A stretch of DNA of 64,000 nt from NCBI GenBank assembly GCA_001466705.2, contig LATX02000001.1, positions 1,736,001 to 1,800,000 on the forward strand, read 5' to 3'. This DNA comes from Moniliophthora roreri (Eukaryota; Basidiomycota; Agaricomycetes; Agaricales; Marasmiaceae). The translations under genes and the position numbers were made by a program. Shown here piece by piece: positions 1-12,418 of this stretch. How positions within the stretch are numbered: position 1 is the first letter of the stretch; the number at the start of each line of letters is the position of its first letter. The notes beneath the pieces are model-generated. The model was not told the origin of the DNA. It did no database searches and worked only from the letters and a program-made list of their open reading frames with translations.

Positions 1-1318
1 ATGTGAGGATCTCGAGTGCGTGATGACTGATGATGTTCGACTTACTAGTTGCATGATGGAACGAATAGTCCGCTGAATGTTGACACGATGGTCACCATAA
101 ACAGTAATTAAACTTGTAGAACTTCCTAGGGGTGGGAATTGAATGAAAGTCGCATTGTCATTCATGATGGTCTTCAGGTCATCGGGGCGGTCTGTAACCA
201 TCCAATCGAGCTTGCGCGGTAAGATGGCGGTATCTCTTGACATAACAGACTTGCTCTTTAACCAAAATGTGAGTTTCTATGACCGAAGGACCTATTTTAA
301 GACACACCTTATTCGCGGAGGCCTGATACAACATGTCTCTCGCTCGTTGTACTCCGAAGAATTCACCTGTAATCCAGATAGCTCCGTTGTTCCTTGAGAT
401 TGAATTCGGAGAAGCGAGGACGTCGGGTCCCACGAGACCCTGAACAGGAGAAGGGAGGTAGATATTGGTGGCAGTATCTTCTTGAATTGACTGCAAGAGA
501 CTGCGCTTTCTTCCAGCAATGATAGTATGCAGTTTGTAGTCAATTTCACACATTTCGGAATGAAGCCCGCTCTAAAATAGAGCTGTTAGCGAGACTGAAA
601 CATTTGAAATTTCGAGGAAGACTCACGAGCTCATCCAGCATGACCAGCAGCCGGACTCGAGCCAAATCTACAGAATCACCTGGCCCAGTGATGACCAGTT
701 CGCATATCCGCTCAGTCTCGAGACCTGACCAACCAGCGCTACTGCTGATTCCGTCGGGCGGCGTTCGATTTGAAAGGGAATGTGGGCTATTGACGACCGC
801 AATGTGAGCCAACGTCTGAGAAGCAATGTCGTCAAGTCGACGGCGAACTTCAGCTTTGAGAACTGGTTTTGACGAAGGAGAGTCGAGAATCTCTGAACGC
901 GTAACTTTAATAGCAGAGCGATGCTTGATATACGTCAGCCAACACTGTCAGTCAAAAGTAAAACTCTACAGCGACTTACCTGGACTGGACACTCCTTTAA
1001 AATCATGCCGCGAGCAGCCATGACTTGCTGGTAGGCACCGGTGATATGAAAGTTCCAACCCTGGTCGGAAAGGAAAGATGAAATATGACAGCCATGAAGA
1101 GACATGGCCATCATTGTGAGCTTTGCAACTTGCTCGCTCTCTGGAGGAGTGGAATCGTCTTGTGAAAGAACGCCATTATTCAGCTGGGTAGGATAGGAGG
1201 GATCGTTGGCGGAAGACCTGAGCTCGTTGGGGCCGACGAAATCGAAAGAAGACGAAGGAGAAGTATGTCGCGACCTGCGTGGATAAGTGAAGCTTGTGCT
1301 GTATATGTCGAGGGCCAT
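1..1318 (-). CDS. KH-domain RNA-binding protein, N-terminal part, cut by the window edge
   Basis: Four exons can be joined in frame on the minus strand: 1318-980, 923-627, 571-308 and 249-46; a GTAAGT donor at 45 shows that the gene continues beyond base 1. The start is the ATG at 1318. After an N-terminal stretch rich in Ser and Pro the protein shows repeated KH-like modules, for example ITGAYQQVMAARG near residue 95 and, in exon 3, CEIDYKLHTIIAGRKRS followed by ITGEFFGVQRARDML. Exon 4 carries RDTAILPRKLDW. Proteins with several KH domains bind RNA; which RNA, and where in the cell, cannot be told here. It lies head to head with URB2, 300 bp apart. The RNA-binding call is good; I cannot name an orthologue. 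Confidence 0.75.
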
Positions 1319-1618
1319 GAGGGAGAGGCTGAGAAGATAGCAGGAGGTGAATCAGAGAGGCGAGGGGCGCGAAGGAGGGTATGAAGATAATAGACCGGGG
1401 GGTATTGACACAAAATGGTATCAATGTCGTGGTCGTCGCACAAAGTCAAGAATGCAGACGACCCTTCAAGTATAAAAAGCTGACGATACAGTATAGGAGC
1501 AAGACAGAAACGAAAATGAAAACAGACAACCCGTCTCACTCGGTCTCAACTCCTCGTCCTCCATTTATTTTTTTCTCACACTCCATTTCGTCACGGCTTG
1601 CGCACACCCCACAAGCCC
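1319..1618. promoter_or_regulatory. Divergent promoter region between KH gene and URB2
   Basis: These 300 bp separate the two start codons and so must hold both 5' regions. A pyrimidine-rich run lies just before the URB2 ATG (about 1555-1580). I see no TATA box at a convincing distance on either side. Confidence 0.5.
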
Positions 1619-4600
1619 ATGCAATCCGCCCAGGCTTTCATCCGCGCTCTCAAGAATCCGAACCAAGATGTCAACAAGGTAGACATAGCTCGTGCAGCAT
1701 GGGATGACAAGTCCTTTTATGCTCCAAGAAAAGGGCAAGCTATAGCAGATTGGATCTTGACGCGTTTTGCAAAGGGTGCAAGGTCGGGGATACATTTCTT
1801 GTTTTTGAAAAAAAAGCAAAAGCTGACCTCTTGTTCAGTGTAGTCGAGTCTTTGTTTGACTGTCGGTATTGGACGCTTCTATTCGATGTTATATCGTCCT
1901 CGACCGACTCGGATTCATGGCTGGGTCCTCTTCTCAACCGGATCTCCATAGCCCCAATTATCGTCACCTATTTCAAGTCTCTCCCCAGATACGATCCTTC
2001 CCAAACAGCACCCGTCGTCAGCAAATGCATACAACTCTTATGGCCGCTGTCCGTGCAGAGATTCACTATCGAACATCTGCTCGAGTGCTTTGCAGTGTTT
2101 ACCGCCTACTTGACTATTGGCGACCCAAGCAAGGACTTAGCTGTAATCGGCATGGTCGTTTCAGCCTCATTCAAACGGGCGCTGTCTATGTCTACATTAA
2201 GAAGAAAGGTACATTGATATCACCCGTTGCCTTGGACACGCTAAACGAGTTGTACGTGACCAGATATACATGAGCTTCCTCGACGAGCGTCTAGTCGACT
2301 GGCTTCAAGTCATTACCCGTGCAAATAATTTAGACTTGTACCGCACGATCCAGGCCACGGGTCTCGAGTGTTTGTTCAACTTGGACGTCCTCCGGGACTC
2401 CAAGTCGGAACAATTACTCGTGGATAGACTGAAGAGTATTTCTCCAGAGCACACCATCCCCGCCCTCCCGCTACTGTATGGCACATACGTCCAAACATCC
2501 CGAAAACACCGTGGAACGCTGTTCACCGGAGACCCGGCGGAAGGGTTCCGGTCGGCAGCTTTGCACCTCTTCATCTCGTTTCAAGCCATCTTACGCGGAA
2601 TCAAGGATAGAGAAGCCTTTTGGACGTGTAACGAATCTCTCTTGGAGGTTGTGAACCAAGAAAACCTTCTTGGAGACAACAGATCTCAAATCGATGCAAC
2701 CTTTGAAGAAATGATCGCCTGCGCATTGGCCGAGCTGCATTCAAATTTAGCACCACCCATCCTTCGTTGCCTTTCGGTCATGGTTCGAATAGATTACCGA
2801 TTCATCGGCTCACATCTCTCAGATATACTGTTTCAACTACTGCTCGTACGTCACACTACTGGTTCTCCTACGACTACTCCTATTAATATAAATAATCGTG
2901 TATTAGATACCCGCAAAACAAGTTCTGGCTATCCCATTCTTGGAGTTGATATTAGATTATCATGTCAAAACACGCACCATACACGAATACGTCAGAGCAC
3001 TCTTGGTTTCTACCACATCTCGGGAATTATCGTCGGACATTCATGAAACTGCAATGCAAAGTATCATCTTCCATCCCTCCCACCTGGACCTGCTTTCCAA
3101 GCAAGTTCGCGCTTTCTTGACTTGGACGCATACCCTGGATACAGCACGGTACCTAACCGACTTCATCAGTGACATTTGGATTAAGTATTATAACTCACAG
3201 TGTTCTGAACGTCACGAGAAGAAGCGACGGAAACTTGAAGAGAACGATGACCAAGCACTATCCCCCGAAATACTGGCGACGCATATTTCCCTCTCTGGAC
3301 GTATAACAGTAATCGTCCTTTCCTCCCTCCCGATACGCACCATACCCCAGCAGTCCAGGGAGGAGTTATACTCTCTATTACACAAATTCTCGTCGTCGAC
3401 GCTCTCGACAGCGTTATCAAAGACTCTTAAAAGCATCCGGAAGCTTTCGAGCGAAGACAATATCTGGTGCGGTGAAATTGTTGTCGTTACGATTCTGCAA
3501 CTGCAGTATGCCCTGAAGTTGCAAAAGGGGATGGAACCAGTAGATAACCAGCAGCCTCCGGAAAAGATGCTTGAGCTGTTGAGCACTCGGAATGATCAGC
3601 TTCTGCCAGAATTGAGATTAGAACTGGTGAATAAACAGCCCACTTTTCGAAGAGAATCTTCACTGATAACTGTCGTAGCTCCGCAACCTCCTCAGACAAT
3701 CTGTCACGTCGATTTCGTTCGATTTCGACGATCTCCTTGCACCGGTGCTGAAATTCTTGGAATTGGGCCCCCCAGGTATCGAATGTGTGGCATTGTTGCA
3801 TATGCTGACGCAGAGATGGCTTGCTGTCATAGAGTGAGTGAAGTCCATGATAGTTAAGCAAGTACTGTTAACGAATGTCTGCAGTGCACGAGCTTCAGAT
3901 GTGCAACTGGAAGAGTTTGTGTCCCTCCTCCTTGCTCAAGCAAGTGGTATATCTACTCCAGAGAAAAAGGCGATTGCGATCATCGTCTCTCAGTGTTTTG
4001 CTTCTGCTGAATTCTGGGAGCTTCCAAATATTCGACGTAAGTCGTCGTAAGCATACTGGTGGCTTTTGCTAATACCACTCCATACATTAGGTGTCTTCCT
4101 CGCCTCTATCGACAAAAGCACCTCCCTCCTAACTTCGGCTCAGAAAAAAGACGTCCAAGACGTTTACGTCCAGAAACGTCTGGTTTCAGTGTTCGAAGCT
4201 CTTCTCATCGTGCCAGTCGACTACTTTGATCGTAATTTAAAGGCCGAGCTCATTGGAAGGACCTCAACATTCGATGATGCCTTGGCCTCACTCCCGAGTG
4301 TCCCAGAATATGATAAAGAGCGTGCTTTTTACACCGTCAGGACCTTGAGAAATCGTTTACTGATCGATCTTGGGCCTAACGAAGCCAAGGTGTGTACGTT
4401 CTCAGGTCATTGCCATCAAAATGGCTGATTTCTGTTTCTAATATCAGGGTCATGTTGAAGCACTCGATCATCTAGCCAACGTTTCCGTCTCTGACGAGCT
4501 CATGACGGTAACATTGGACTTGGCGGAGACGTATATGATGCAGGTCTTCACGACATTCTGAGAATGATTTGATTACTGACATAGTGTTTCTAGAGGGCTG

Positions 4601-6340
4601 TTGAAGAGCTCACGTACGAATCGCGGTTTGGAGATTTTCATACGAAACTATGCCACAGCCTTTCAGCATGCCTATCTTCACCCGAAGGCGAAAATCTTGA
4701 ATCGACTGGTCAGTACGCTGAACAGGGATTACGTTGCAAAAAAGTAAGTCTTTTCGAGTTGGAGTATGATGCTAGAAATGACGGGTATCTATAGCATTCC
4801 GGAAACCGTTCTGGCGGAAATGCGGCGCCTGTATATGGTTCTGAGACATTCTTTATTTCCTATACTGACCAACGCCAGCGGTGACCTCTCCCATGATTTC
4901 ATAGTCGAGAAGCGTTCCTTTTTGACAACTTGGAAGCATGTACTCATTTTTGGACGTTGGCTTGGCATGACCGGTGGGCATTCTTACCGCTGCGTTGAAT
5001 ACCTTGCTAATTTGCTTTGTCGACAGATTCAACCGTGCCGTTTTTTGGTCGTGCCATGTGCAGAGTTACGGCTGTGGCCGTACACAATGGTATCCTCGAC
5101 TCCCCGAATGTATTGCAAGAGACCAGCGTGGCCGTTTTCGGCGTTGCCGTCGAGGAATCGTACTGGCACGTTGGCAACGAACTCGTTGAGCACACTACCT
5201 TGCTCGTGGTGACATACATTATTTTCCACAGACGATACAGGGCACTGGAATCAGCAGGAACCATAGCCACCCTTAAAGAGCTAGAGAATGGGCTGTCGTC
5301 GGCTTTTAAAGATCTTGATATAGCAGCTTTCCAGCATGCTCTGCATCTTGTCTCTACTGCTTTGACTGAAGTAACCCTCGGCAATCTGGATAGCATGATA
5401 CACCTCGCTATAGTGATGATGCGTGATCCTCCGAGAAGTAGGTGCCACTTTCGTCTCAATGGCAGGCTTTAATAATGTCTACACGATATTAGACACTTTG
5501 CAGCTCACTCAAGACTTTACAACAACGTGCATAAACATTTTCAATAACTATGAAGAGTTCAGTCGAGGCTCTCAGCTGGTTAGGTTGGATACGCTACGCT
5601 TCCTTGCTCAACGGTGTCGCGAACGGGTAGGCTGCATATTCACATTCCCAAACGTAGATGATTCATTTTGCTTCCACCCACAGCCAGCCGCTCTCCGACT
5701 GGTAGATGTCAGTGGTATATGGTTATTCCTCACAAAGACGCTGCGTGGGTGTGAAGAACACGACAGAGAGACCAATGTCGAACTTTTCAGCAACATATCA
5801 TCCATCGCTACTTCCCTCATCCGTTTGCGGCGAGATCTTGTCCTGCCGACCCTTCCTCATATGGGAGCAGTCCTACAGCTCCTGATCATGTCCATGCGCT
5901 CGCCAAGGCCTAATCTTGGTGCAAAGCAGACTGGGATCGTTTCTGACAGCCTCCCAATGTGGATCAATGTGCGCCAACCACTCGGTCCGGAAGAAGCCAA
6001 GTTAGTTGCACGACTTTTGGAGTCTCTCACTACCAAAACTGTCATCAAGGTGCATGGTTATGCTGTTGAGAACCAAAAGGCCGAGTCTCTCGCAAAACCA
6101 TTCTCGAAGCATGCTGCATATGTTGTCAAGGCATATATCGAGGCCGTCAATGACTCCCTCTGTGTCTTACCACTTGCGGTCAAGAAAGCCCTGCAGCCCG
6201 GGCTTTATTCCCTCTGTAGTATGATCAACGAGTATAACCGGGATGCATTGATGGTAGCTCTGCAGGATTCAGGAGACAAATCTGTGTTCAAGGACTTGTG
6301 GAAAGAGTACGAGAAGCAGAAATATGTTGGAAAAGGTTAA
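1619..6340 (+). CDS. URB2: Urb2/Npa2 family nucleolar pre-ribosomal protein
   Basis: Thirteen exons join to about 1351 aa: 1619-1782, 1839-2208, 2264-2845, 2907-3626, 3679-3833, 3885-4036, 4091-4389, 4448-4530, 4594-4743, 4795-4973, 5027-5437, 5493-5626 and 5684-6340. The body is helical-repeat-like with no enzyme motif. The C-terminal end (PGLYSLCSMINEYNRDAL, then KDLWKEYEKQ) matches the Urb2/Npa2 C-terminal domain, which is the basis of the call. In yeast Urb2 acts in the nucleolus in early pre-60S particles and 27S rRNA processing. The junction of exons 1 and 2 is uncertain: donors at 1776 or 1783 pair with acceptors at 1843 or 1838, and both donors are weak. The ATG at 1619 is the first in frame. 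The gene is convergent with the aldolase gene, with 80 bp between stop codons. Confidence 0.85.
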
Positions 6341-6359
6341 TCTATCTTGCAGTTCTTTG

Positions 6360-6381
6360 TTTTTTTTTTTTTTTAAAAAAA
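6360..6381. terminator. T15-A7 tract between convergent genes
   Basis: A run of 15 T followed by 7 A lies 20 bp after the URB2 stop and 39 bp before the stop of the minus-strand aldolase gene. Read from either strand it gives a T-run followed by an A-run, so it could serve the 3' ends of both genes. That role is inference. Confidence 0.3.
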
Positions 6382-6420
6382 GTACACTACACGATACAAT
6401 GTACATCTAGATTCTACATT

Positions 6421-8093
6421 CTAACGCGAACGCCTCACATACACATCCCCAGTACCATTGACTTTGCGCTCGGATTTCACAAAGCCGGCCGCTTTCTTCT
6501 CATTTGCGATTTCGGAGATCAGCGCGAGGAAATCGTCGACTGCCTCGTCGGAAGTCTGAATGTGAACAACAAGGCGAGAGCCGCCCAGGTGCAGAGGTTC
6601 AGGAAGCTTCTGACCACGTTCAGCAATCTCATCGTAGGTGGTTCCGATGCTGGCGGCATCATAGAAAACCTAACAACATATCTATGAGTACGCGGTATCG
6701 CAAACGGATAACGGAGAGAAAAAGTGTACCATGCACGTCTCTGCGCGACTAGTGATGTCTACGCCTATCTTCTCTAGGCCCTGTTCTAATTTTCGTGCGA
6801 GGGCATGGACACGTGGTAGTTGGGGGAAATTGTACGTCAAGGCATAAGCAGCAGACCCCGCAAGGATACCGGTCTGGCGCATGCCACCGCCAAACATCTT
6901 TCTTATTCGCCGGGCCCTCTGAATGAATTCCTTGGGGCCAACAAGACAAGATCCGACTGGTGCACCTGTGAAAAATAGGCAAATATGAGGTACTGCGAGC
7001 GCTGCGTCTCTCCTGACTGACCTAAACCTTTGCTGAAGCACAAGCTGACTGTGTCAAAAGGTTTACAAAGTTCTTCGAGGGGTGTACCAGTCTCGGCAGC
7101 AACATGCCAAATTCGTGCACCGTCCAGGTGCATTTTGACATCCTGAGACCGGGCGAACTCCGAGATGGCCGTGATCTCCTCTTGAGGAAAGATTGTCCCA
7201 TTCAAGGTGTTCTCCAGGGCGATGACCTCGGTAGGTGCGCTGGCAATACCTCGCTCAGTGAGATGAGGTTCATCGCACGAGGCCAAACCTACAAATGAAC
7301 GTCTGGACCATAAACCATATGGGCTTTTACGTCTTCCAGAGTGAGGTGGTGGCCTATTATTCATGGCGTAAGTAACGGCCATGGAATGTGATCCAGAGTA
7401 CTCGCCATTTGATGGAATGACAGGGGATACAGCAGCACCACTATGAAAACCGCAGCCACCAACTTCATATCTGCAATTTATCTCTAATCAGCGCGTTCTA
7501 GAATCAGACTCGATGCTCTCACTTGTAAATATGGGACCTATGATCGCAGAGAACCGTATAAGGTGGTTGTTTAAGATGTGTTCGTATCTGCAGTCCATTT
7601 TTTATCAGCGCGTTCTGGAGTCAGACTCGATGCTCTCACGGATATCTGATTAGAGGCCGTCCCAGAGGGCATGAAGAGCCCTGCCTCTTTGCCTGTTATC
7701 TTGGCAATGTGTGCTTCAAGGGCGCTATTGGAGACGGTCAATCAAGAGATAGGATCGAGAGTAGGGGGGACCCATACAATGTAGTAGGATCATGATAGAC
7801 ATCGTCACCAAGAGATGACAAGGTAGCATATGCGTACATTTCCTTGGTTGGAACTAGAATTGGATTTCATAAGACATTGGGAGGCGATTCTGAGACGAGT
7901 TACCAGTTACGGTATCCGCTAAGTCTTTTCAGACAGAGTAAAGGTTGAATACGGGGCGGGGCTTACAGATGAATGTCCTTGCGACCTCCTTGCGTTTTGC
8001 ATTGTTATCTAGAGTAGCAGTGGCTGAAGAAAGGATGTCAAAGTTGACGAGTTCAGCGACATTTGCGCGAGCGGATTCTGTAGTAGAGGACAT
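6421..8093 (-). CDS. GLY1: Low-specificity L-threonine aldolase (PLP enzyme)
   Basis: Ten exons give 398 aa: 8093-7967, 7918-7904 (15 nt), 7853-7778, 7724-7640, 7587-7523, 7470-7406, 7353-7293, 7239-7022, 6965-6730 and 6669-6421. The enzyme splits threonine or allo-threonine into glycine and acetaldehyde. Family landmarks appear in order: [49 protein letters not shown] and FSKGLGAPVGS; K235 in SKGLG is the expected PLP lysine. The intron after SNG uses a GC donor (7405-7354). Two other introns are near copies of each other (see findings). It is head to head with the small zinc-finger gene, 202 bp apart, and convergent with URB2. Length fits the family. Confidence 0.92.
7471..7522 (-). repeat. 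Duplicated intron copy B in the aldolase gene
   Basis: A 52-nt GT-AG intron between exons 5 and 6, the partner of the intron at 7588-7639. Both start GTGAGAGCATCGAGTCTGA and share AGAACGCGCTGAT before the 3' end. The flanking exons are not alike, so the copying was limited to the intron. Confidence 0.85.
7588..7639 (-). repeat. Duplicated intron copy A in the aldolase gene
   Basis: A 52-nt GT-AG intron between exons 4 and 5. It matches the intron at 7471-7522 in 44 of 52 positions by my count, with the longest identity at the donor half. Such likeness between two introns of one gene points to recent copying. Confidence 0.85.
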
Positions 8094-8295
8094 GGTACGA
8101 CGAAGCCAAGGAACGAGAAGAGGTCTGAAGCTTACTGATCCAAGAAGCATTTTCTGGGGAACTAATATATGTCCAAGGAGTCTGAGTCAGGATTGATTTT
8201 CCAATATCTCGGAGTATTTACGTAAATCATCTCCTGCCTTAAAGCCACATCCCGGCTCGACCAGCCTCTCATCCTTGGTTTCATTCTTCACGACC

Positions 8296-8682
8296 ATGGG
8301 CAACGTACGGTCATCAATCGCGTTGATTTTGACACGCTACTCATCAGCCTATCTTAGGGTGCAAAAGCACAGCAAAAGAGGGAACGCAATGCCGACAAGA
8401 ATGCTCCCAAGGGTTCAAAGAGTCAGGCCAAGGTGAATTTACCACGCGAGGAATGAGGTATCTGTTATTTGCTTACAGCGGGATGAAAGGTCAACGAAGC
8501 CGCGAAGAACATTGTCTGTGCCACTTGTAAACAGTCTTTCGTGAGTTTTCCAACCATCACTGTTACGCATGCTCATCATTTGCACCTAGCTGGTGACCAC
8601 ACGAGCACCTGCTCTCGAACAACACAGCCAGGACAGACATAACAAAACAATGGCCGAATGCTTCCCAAACGTCAAAGTATGA
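8296..8682 (+). CDS. Small basic zinc-finger protein (4F5-like/zf-met2 family)
   Basis: Four exons (8296-8304, 8358-8432, 8490-8540, 8590-8682) give 75 aa. It starts MGNGAKAQQKRERNADKN, a basic stretch as in 4F5-type small proteins, then a single C2H2-like finger with CATC and a later H-x-H pair (EQHSQDRHNK), ending ECFPNVKV. This is the layout of small eukaryotic zf-met2 proteins of unknown cellular role. The first exon is only 9 nt. The acceptor of exon 3 is AAAG at 8489, chosen because the earlier TTACAG would break the conserved VNEAAKNIVC frame. Convergent with TIM10. Confidence 0.8.
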
Positions 8683-8848
8683 TTACTCTATATCATCTGT
8701 TGCATTGCACCTCTAGATTGTTTTGGGTCCGTTGGCCGCTTTCGCTGGGGACGTGGTATTATTGTAAAGTACTTGCAAAACGGAATGGTCATGGGTTTCA
8801 TGCAATGAGTGAAGCATGGTCTAAAATGTGTCCGAAAAAACGACAACA

Positions 8849-9244
8849 TCAACCCATCAGCCCACCAGCCCCCCCGGCCGCGGCTTGGCCACGACTCTGA
8901 ATCTTCTCTCCGACTTTTTTCTGCACCTCGTTATACTTGGCAACACACCGGTCTATGCAGACCATCTCTCCCTTCGTCAATTCACCGTCCGAATATCGTG
9001 TGCTTATGCATTTGCTGTGACATGACCTATAAGGGAAGTGAGCAAAGCTCTCGTTTCGGACGAGCGCGGATTACTGACGAGACCATGCGGTTGAAAAAGT
9101 CCGTGACGGTGTCGAGCCTACGGGGAGTAAGTTAGGAATAGGAACTAAGAACAGTTAGAACAATACCCACTCAGTTATGGCCATTTCAATCTTGTCATTA
9201 TTAAGACCACCTGAAGAGGACCTTGGACCGCTGAGGAACGACAT
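8849..9244 (-). CDS. TIM10: Mitochondrial intermembrane-space chaperone Tim10
   Basis: Three exons (9244-9171, 9117-9079, 9026-8849) give 96 aa, the usual size for small Tim proteins. The twin CX3C motif is complete: CHSKC at residues 40-44 and CIDRC at 61-65, which form two disulphides in the mature chaperone. The leading ITELDTVTDFFNRM and following AKYNEVQKKVGEK are typical of Tim10 rather than Tim9, Tim8 or Tim13. With Tim9 it carries hydrophobic carrier proteins across the intermembrane space to the TIM22 complex. There is no presequence, as expected. It shares a 125-bp divergent promoter with UTP4. Confidence 0.93.
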
Positions 9245-9369
9245 GGTTGAGGATGAAGGAAACAAATATGGTAACGTCACGAGCGATCAAAAAATTTTGG
9301 GTCGCGTCGGACCTGCATTCTACTTTCCTCCTACTGGCACATGTCAAACTCGTTCTGATACCCTCAAAA

Positions 9370-12233
9370 ATGCCAGAAACCTCTGTCGCTGTTCATCGTT
9401 GTCGATTTGTCGACTATAATCCATCTGCCATCACTGCTCTCGCCTTTCCACCTATACCACTTCCTCCTACAAAAAAACCCAAGTCTGCGGCGGAGCAGAG
9501 TCGAAGCTTTCCAAAGTTTGGGACGCTAGCTGTCGGACATGCTAATGGGAACATTGATTTGTGCGAGTGGACAGGCTCAGAACGTGACCTACAATCACAC
9601 CAAGGGTGGACAGTGACCAAGGTGAGCTGCACTATTTTCTTCTGCCAATGCTCCCGTATTCACAATTCCCAGTCAATAAGTGGTTTATATCCATCAAAAG
9701 TTGATTCACTTGTTTTCATCCTGAGGGATCCGGATACGTTGAAGTATGAAGACGTACCCACAATATCCGACTTACGATTGTTTAGCTCAGGAGGGGGTAG
9801 TGATTTAATAGAGTGGAACATGGAGCATCTATGCATACGGGCAAGTCCCTCGTTATTCCCGCCTCCACGCTCACCATGATTCACGATTGCTCTAGAGAAC
9901 TATCAACTCACAAGGCGGTTCTATTTGGTGTGTAGCAGCCAACCCGACATCAACCATGCTAGCACTAGGATGCGAAGATGGCACTGTTCGTCTAGTCTCT
10001 GTATCAGACGATACGCTGACACATTATCGTCGCTTTGATCGTGTAAAATGCCGAATACTCAGTCTCACCTGGGGACCACCTGTATCTCAAGAACCAGAGG
10101 ACTCTGCCGACTCAGATTCCGACGATGAGGGTAATTGGTTGGACTCGTGGATAGTGACGGGTTGCTCAGATAGTAGTTTGAGAAAATGGGATGTTTCTAC
10201 AGGTCGAGTACTAGATCGTATGGGCACCGATAAAATAAGAGGAGAGCGAACATTGGTCTGGGCAGTGGCTGCTCTGGGGTACGTGTCCATGTTGCACAGG
10301 GTTCTGCGACGACTCATATGATCAGATAGTGACGGAACAATAGTCTCTGGCGACTCCTTGGGCATAGTCAAATTTTGGGATTCACGGACGAGTACCCAAT
10401 TACACAGTTTTCAGGCGCACAATGCTGATGTGCTATGTCTCGCAGTCGGACCTGTACGTTTCTGTTTTTTACCGTTCAGAAATGTTCCCATACTTTACAC
10501 AGGAAGGCAACGTCGTGTACTCGACTGGCGTTGATCAGAAGACGACACAGTTTTCTCAAGTCAAGACTTTTTCAAATTCGGAAGCAAAGTCTACTTTAAA
10601 AACCTCGAGTCGTTGGGTCCAATCTTCATCTCGACGAATGCACTCGCACGATGTCCGTGCACTCAGCATCTGGCCACCACACTTGCCTTTGCCTCCTTCA
10701 CATAGAAGACATTTCCCTTCTGATATCGCTCCCGTACTAGCCTCAGGCGGATTGGATATGTCCGTTGTGGTCAAACCAGCTGCTCTTCCATCAAGTACGG
10801 CGACATCCAGGGTTGTCAACCCACTGGCAACCAGCGTCGATGTTGTTTTTGAAGATTCGTACCATCGGCGTTTACCCTACCCTCCGGGACCGTCGTCCAA
10901 CTACGCCGTTCATGTGGCACGCCGCGCGCGACTCGTCTCGTGTATGCAGGATGCAAGTCTCACGATATGGAGAGTTTTGAAAACTGCGAGTTCGGAAGAA
11001 GAGGTTGACCCTGACGCACCGGATTGGGAAAAGTGCCTTGAGATGGAATTTGATGTGCATACTAATCTTGTTGCGACTGCACTGTCGGACGATGGGCAGT
11101 GGCTTGTGGTGTCGGACATGTACGAGATGAAGCTGTTTGCGCTGAATCTCGAGGTTGGTGTTTTTCTTGAGTCATTGAAGAATGTGACTGATCCTGTTCC
11201 AGGCTGACGGAATCATGAAGCCTCGCAGAATACGAAACTTTCCGGCTGTAATACAGCCACATATTCCGACAGAACCGGCATCGAGAGGAGGCTTAGCATT
11301 TGCCTTCACCCCGGATTCAACAAAACTCGTTATGACCACAGCTATGTCCTCGTACGTTTTAATCATTGAGCTCGACAAAAACGATAAACCGTCGGTCCTG
11401 CGGAAGTTTGGCCATCACCGGCAGAGTACTAGAGGTTCCAGAGCGTTCAAGGACCTTAAAACTACGTCGAATGATGTCGAGATGGCGGAACCTGACGAGG
11501 AACCGGTATCAAAGGTTGAGGATGAGGATGATACGCTTGCTACACAGACAAATGCCAACATATTGCGAATTGCTATCAGTGCAGACGGACAGTGGTTAGC
11601 GACGTCTGATGACAAATGTAGAACACATGTTTTCAATCTAGATACGCTACAGGTATGTACCAAAAGGCTTACCCTTTTCGATGGTGTTAGAGCTAATTGC
11701 CACTGTAGCATCACTGCTCGCTACCTTCATTCCCTCTTCCTGCCCAGTCGCTCGCATTTGATCCCTCACGTCCCAGCCATCTACTCTTAGCGTTCCCCAA
11801 CAATAGCTTCCAGATATACGACGTGGAGACACGCCAATTTCCTGCATGGTCTCGCGAACTCTCTAACCACCTCCCACGACGGTTCACGACTATCCACGAC
11901 GCTCTTCTCGGAGTGGCTTTCGCACCAGTCGTTTCGCAGTCGTCCTCCCGATTCGTCGTTTTCTGGGGTGCGACTTGGTTATGCAAAATCCCTTTGGACG
12001 ACACCAGTCAAAGTGTCAATTCCTCACGCAAACGCCGTCGGGAAAGTATAAAAGAACCATCCGCTGATTCATCGCATTGGGAGCACAAAGTAAAAATGAT
12101 TACGCAGTATAGACCTTTACTGCTAGTAGATTTTGTTGGAGAAGGAGAATTGATTGTCGTTGAGCGGCCGTTGGTAGATGTTCTAGCTACTTTACCACCT
12201 GCGTTCTTCAAACACAAGTATGGTGCATCTTAA
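9370..12233 (+). CDS. UTP4: Utp4, WD40 subunit of the t-UTP/SSU processome
   Basis: Seven exons (9370-9621, 9673-9840, 9896-10278, 10330-10453, 10503-11153, 11203-11652, 11709-12233) give 850 aa. The start VHRCRFVDYNPSAITALAF and the end PPAFFKHKYG are characteristic of Utp4/Cirhin. WD40-like blades can be read along the chain, for example LALGCEDGTVRLVSV, SGDSLGIVKFWDS and DASLTIWRVL. Utp4 links rDNA transcription with 18S pre-rRNA processing in the nucleolus. Intron 2 (9841-9895) has a GCAAGT donor. The acceptor of exon 4 is at 10329, not at the nearer CAG, because only this keeps the ALGDGTIVSGD frame. Acidic spacers (near residues 230 and 570) interrupt blades. Confidence 0.93.
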
Positions 12234-12418
12234 TCTTTCTTACATTGCAGCCTCTAGGTACACGTTGATGGGTGTGATATATGCAAAAGTATGTATCATA
12301 TTGATTATTCCTTGCCGTATATGAAGGAAAAGATTACCCTCGAAGATTCCAGAATGTACAGTATGGTGTTATACGCCACGGATGAACGACCCTGAGCTGG
12401 TCCTAGTAATGATTGATG

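Noticed and set aside
8809..9135. Plus-strand frames over TIM10
   Set aside because: Antisense to TIM10, whose twin CX3C motif is certain.
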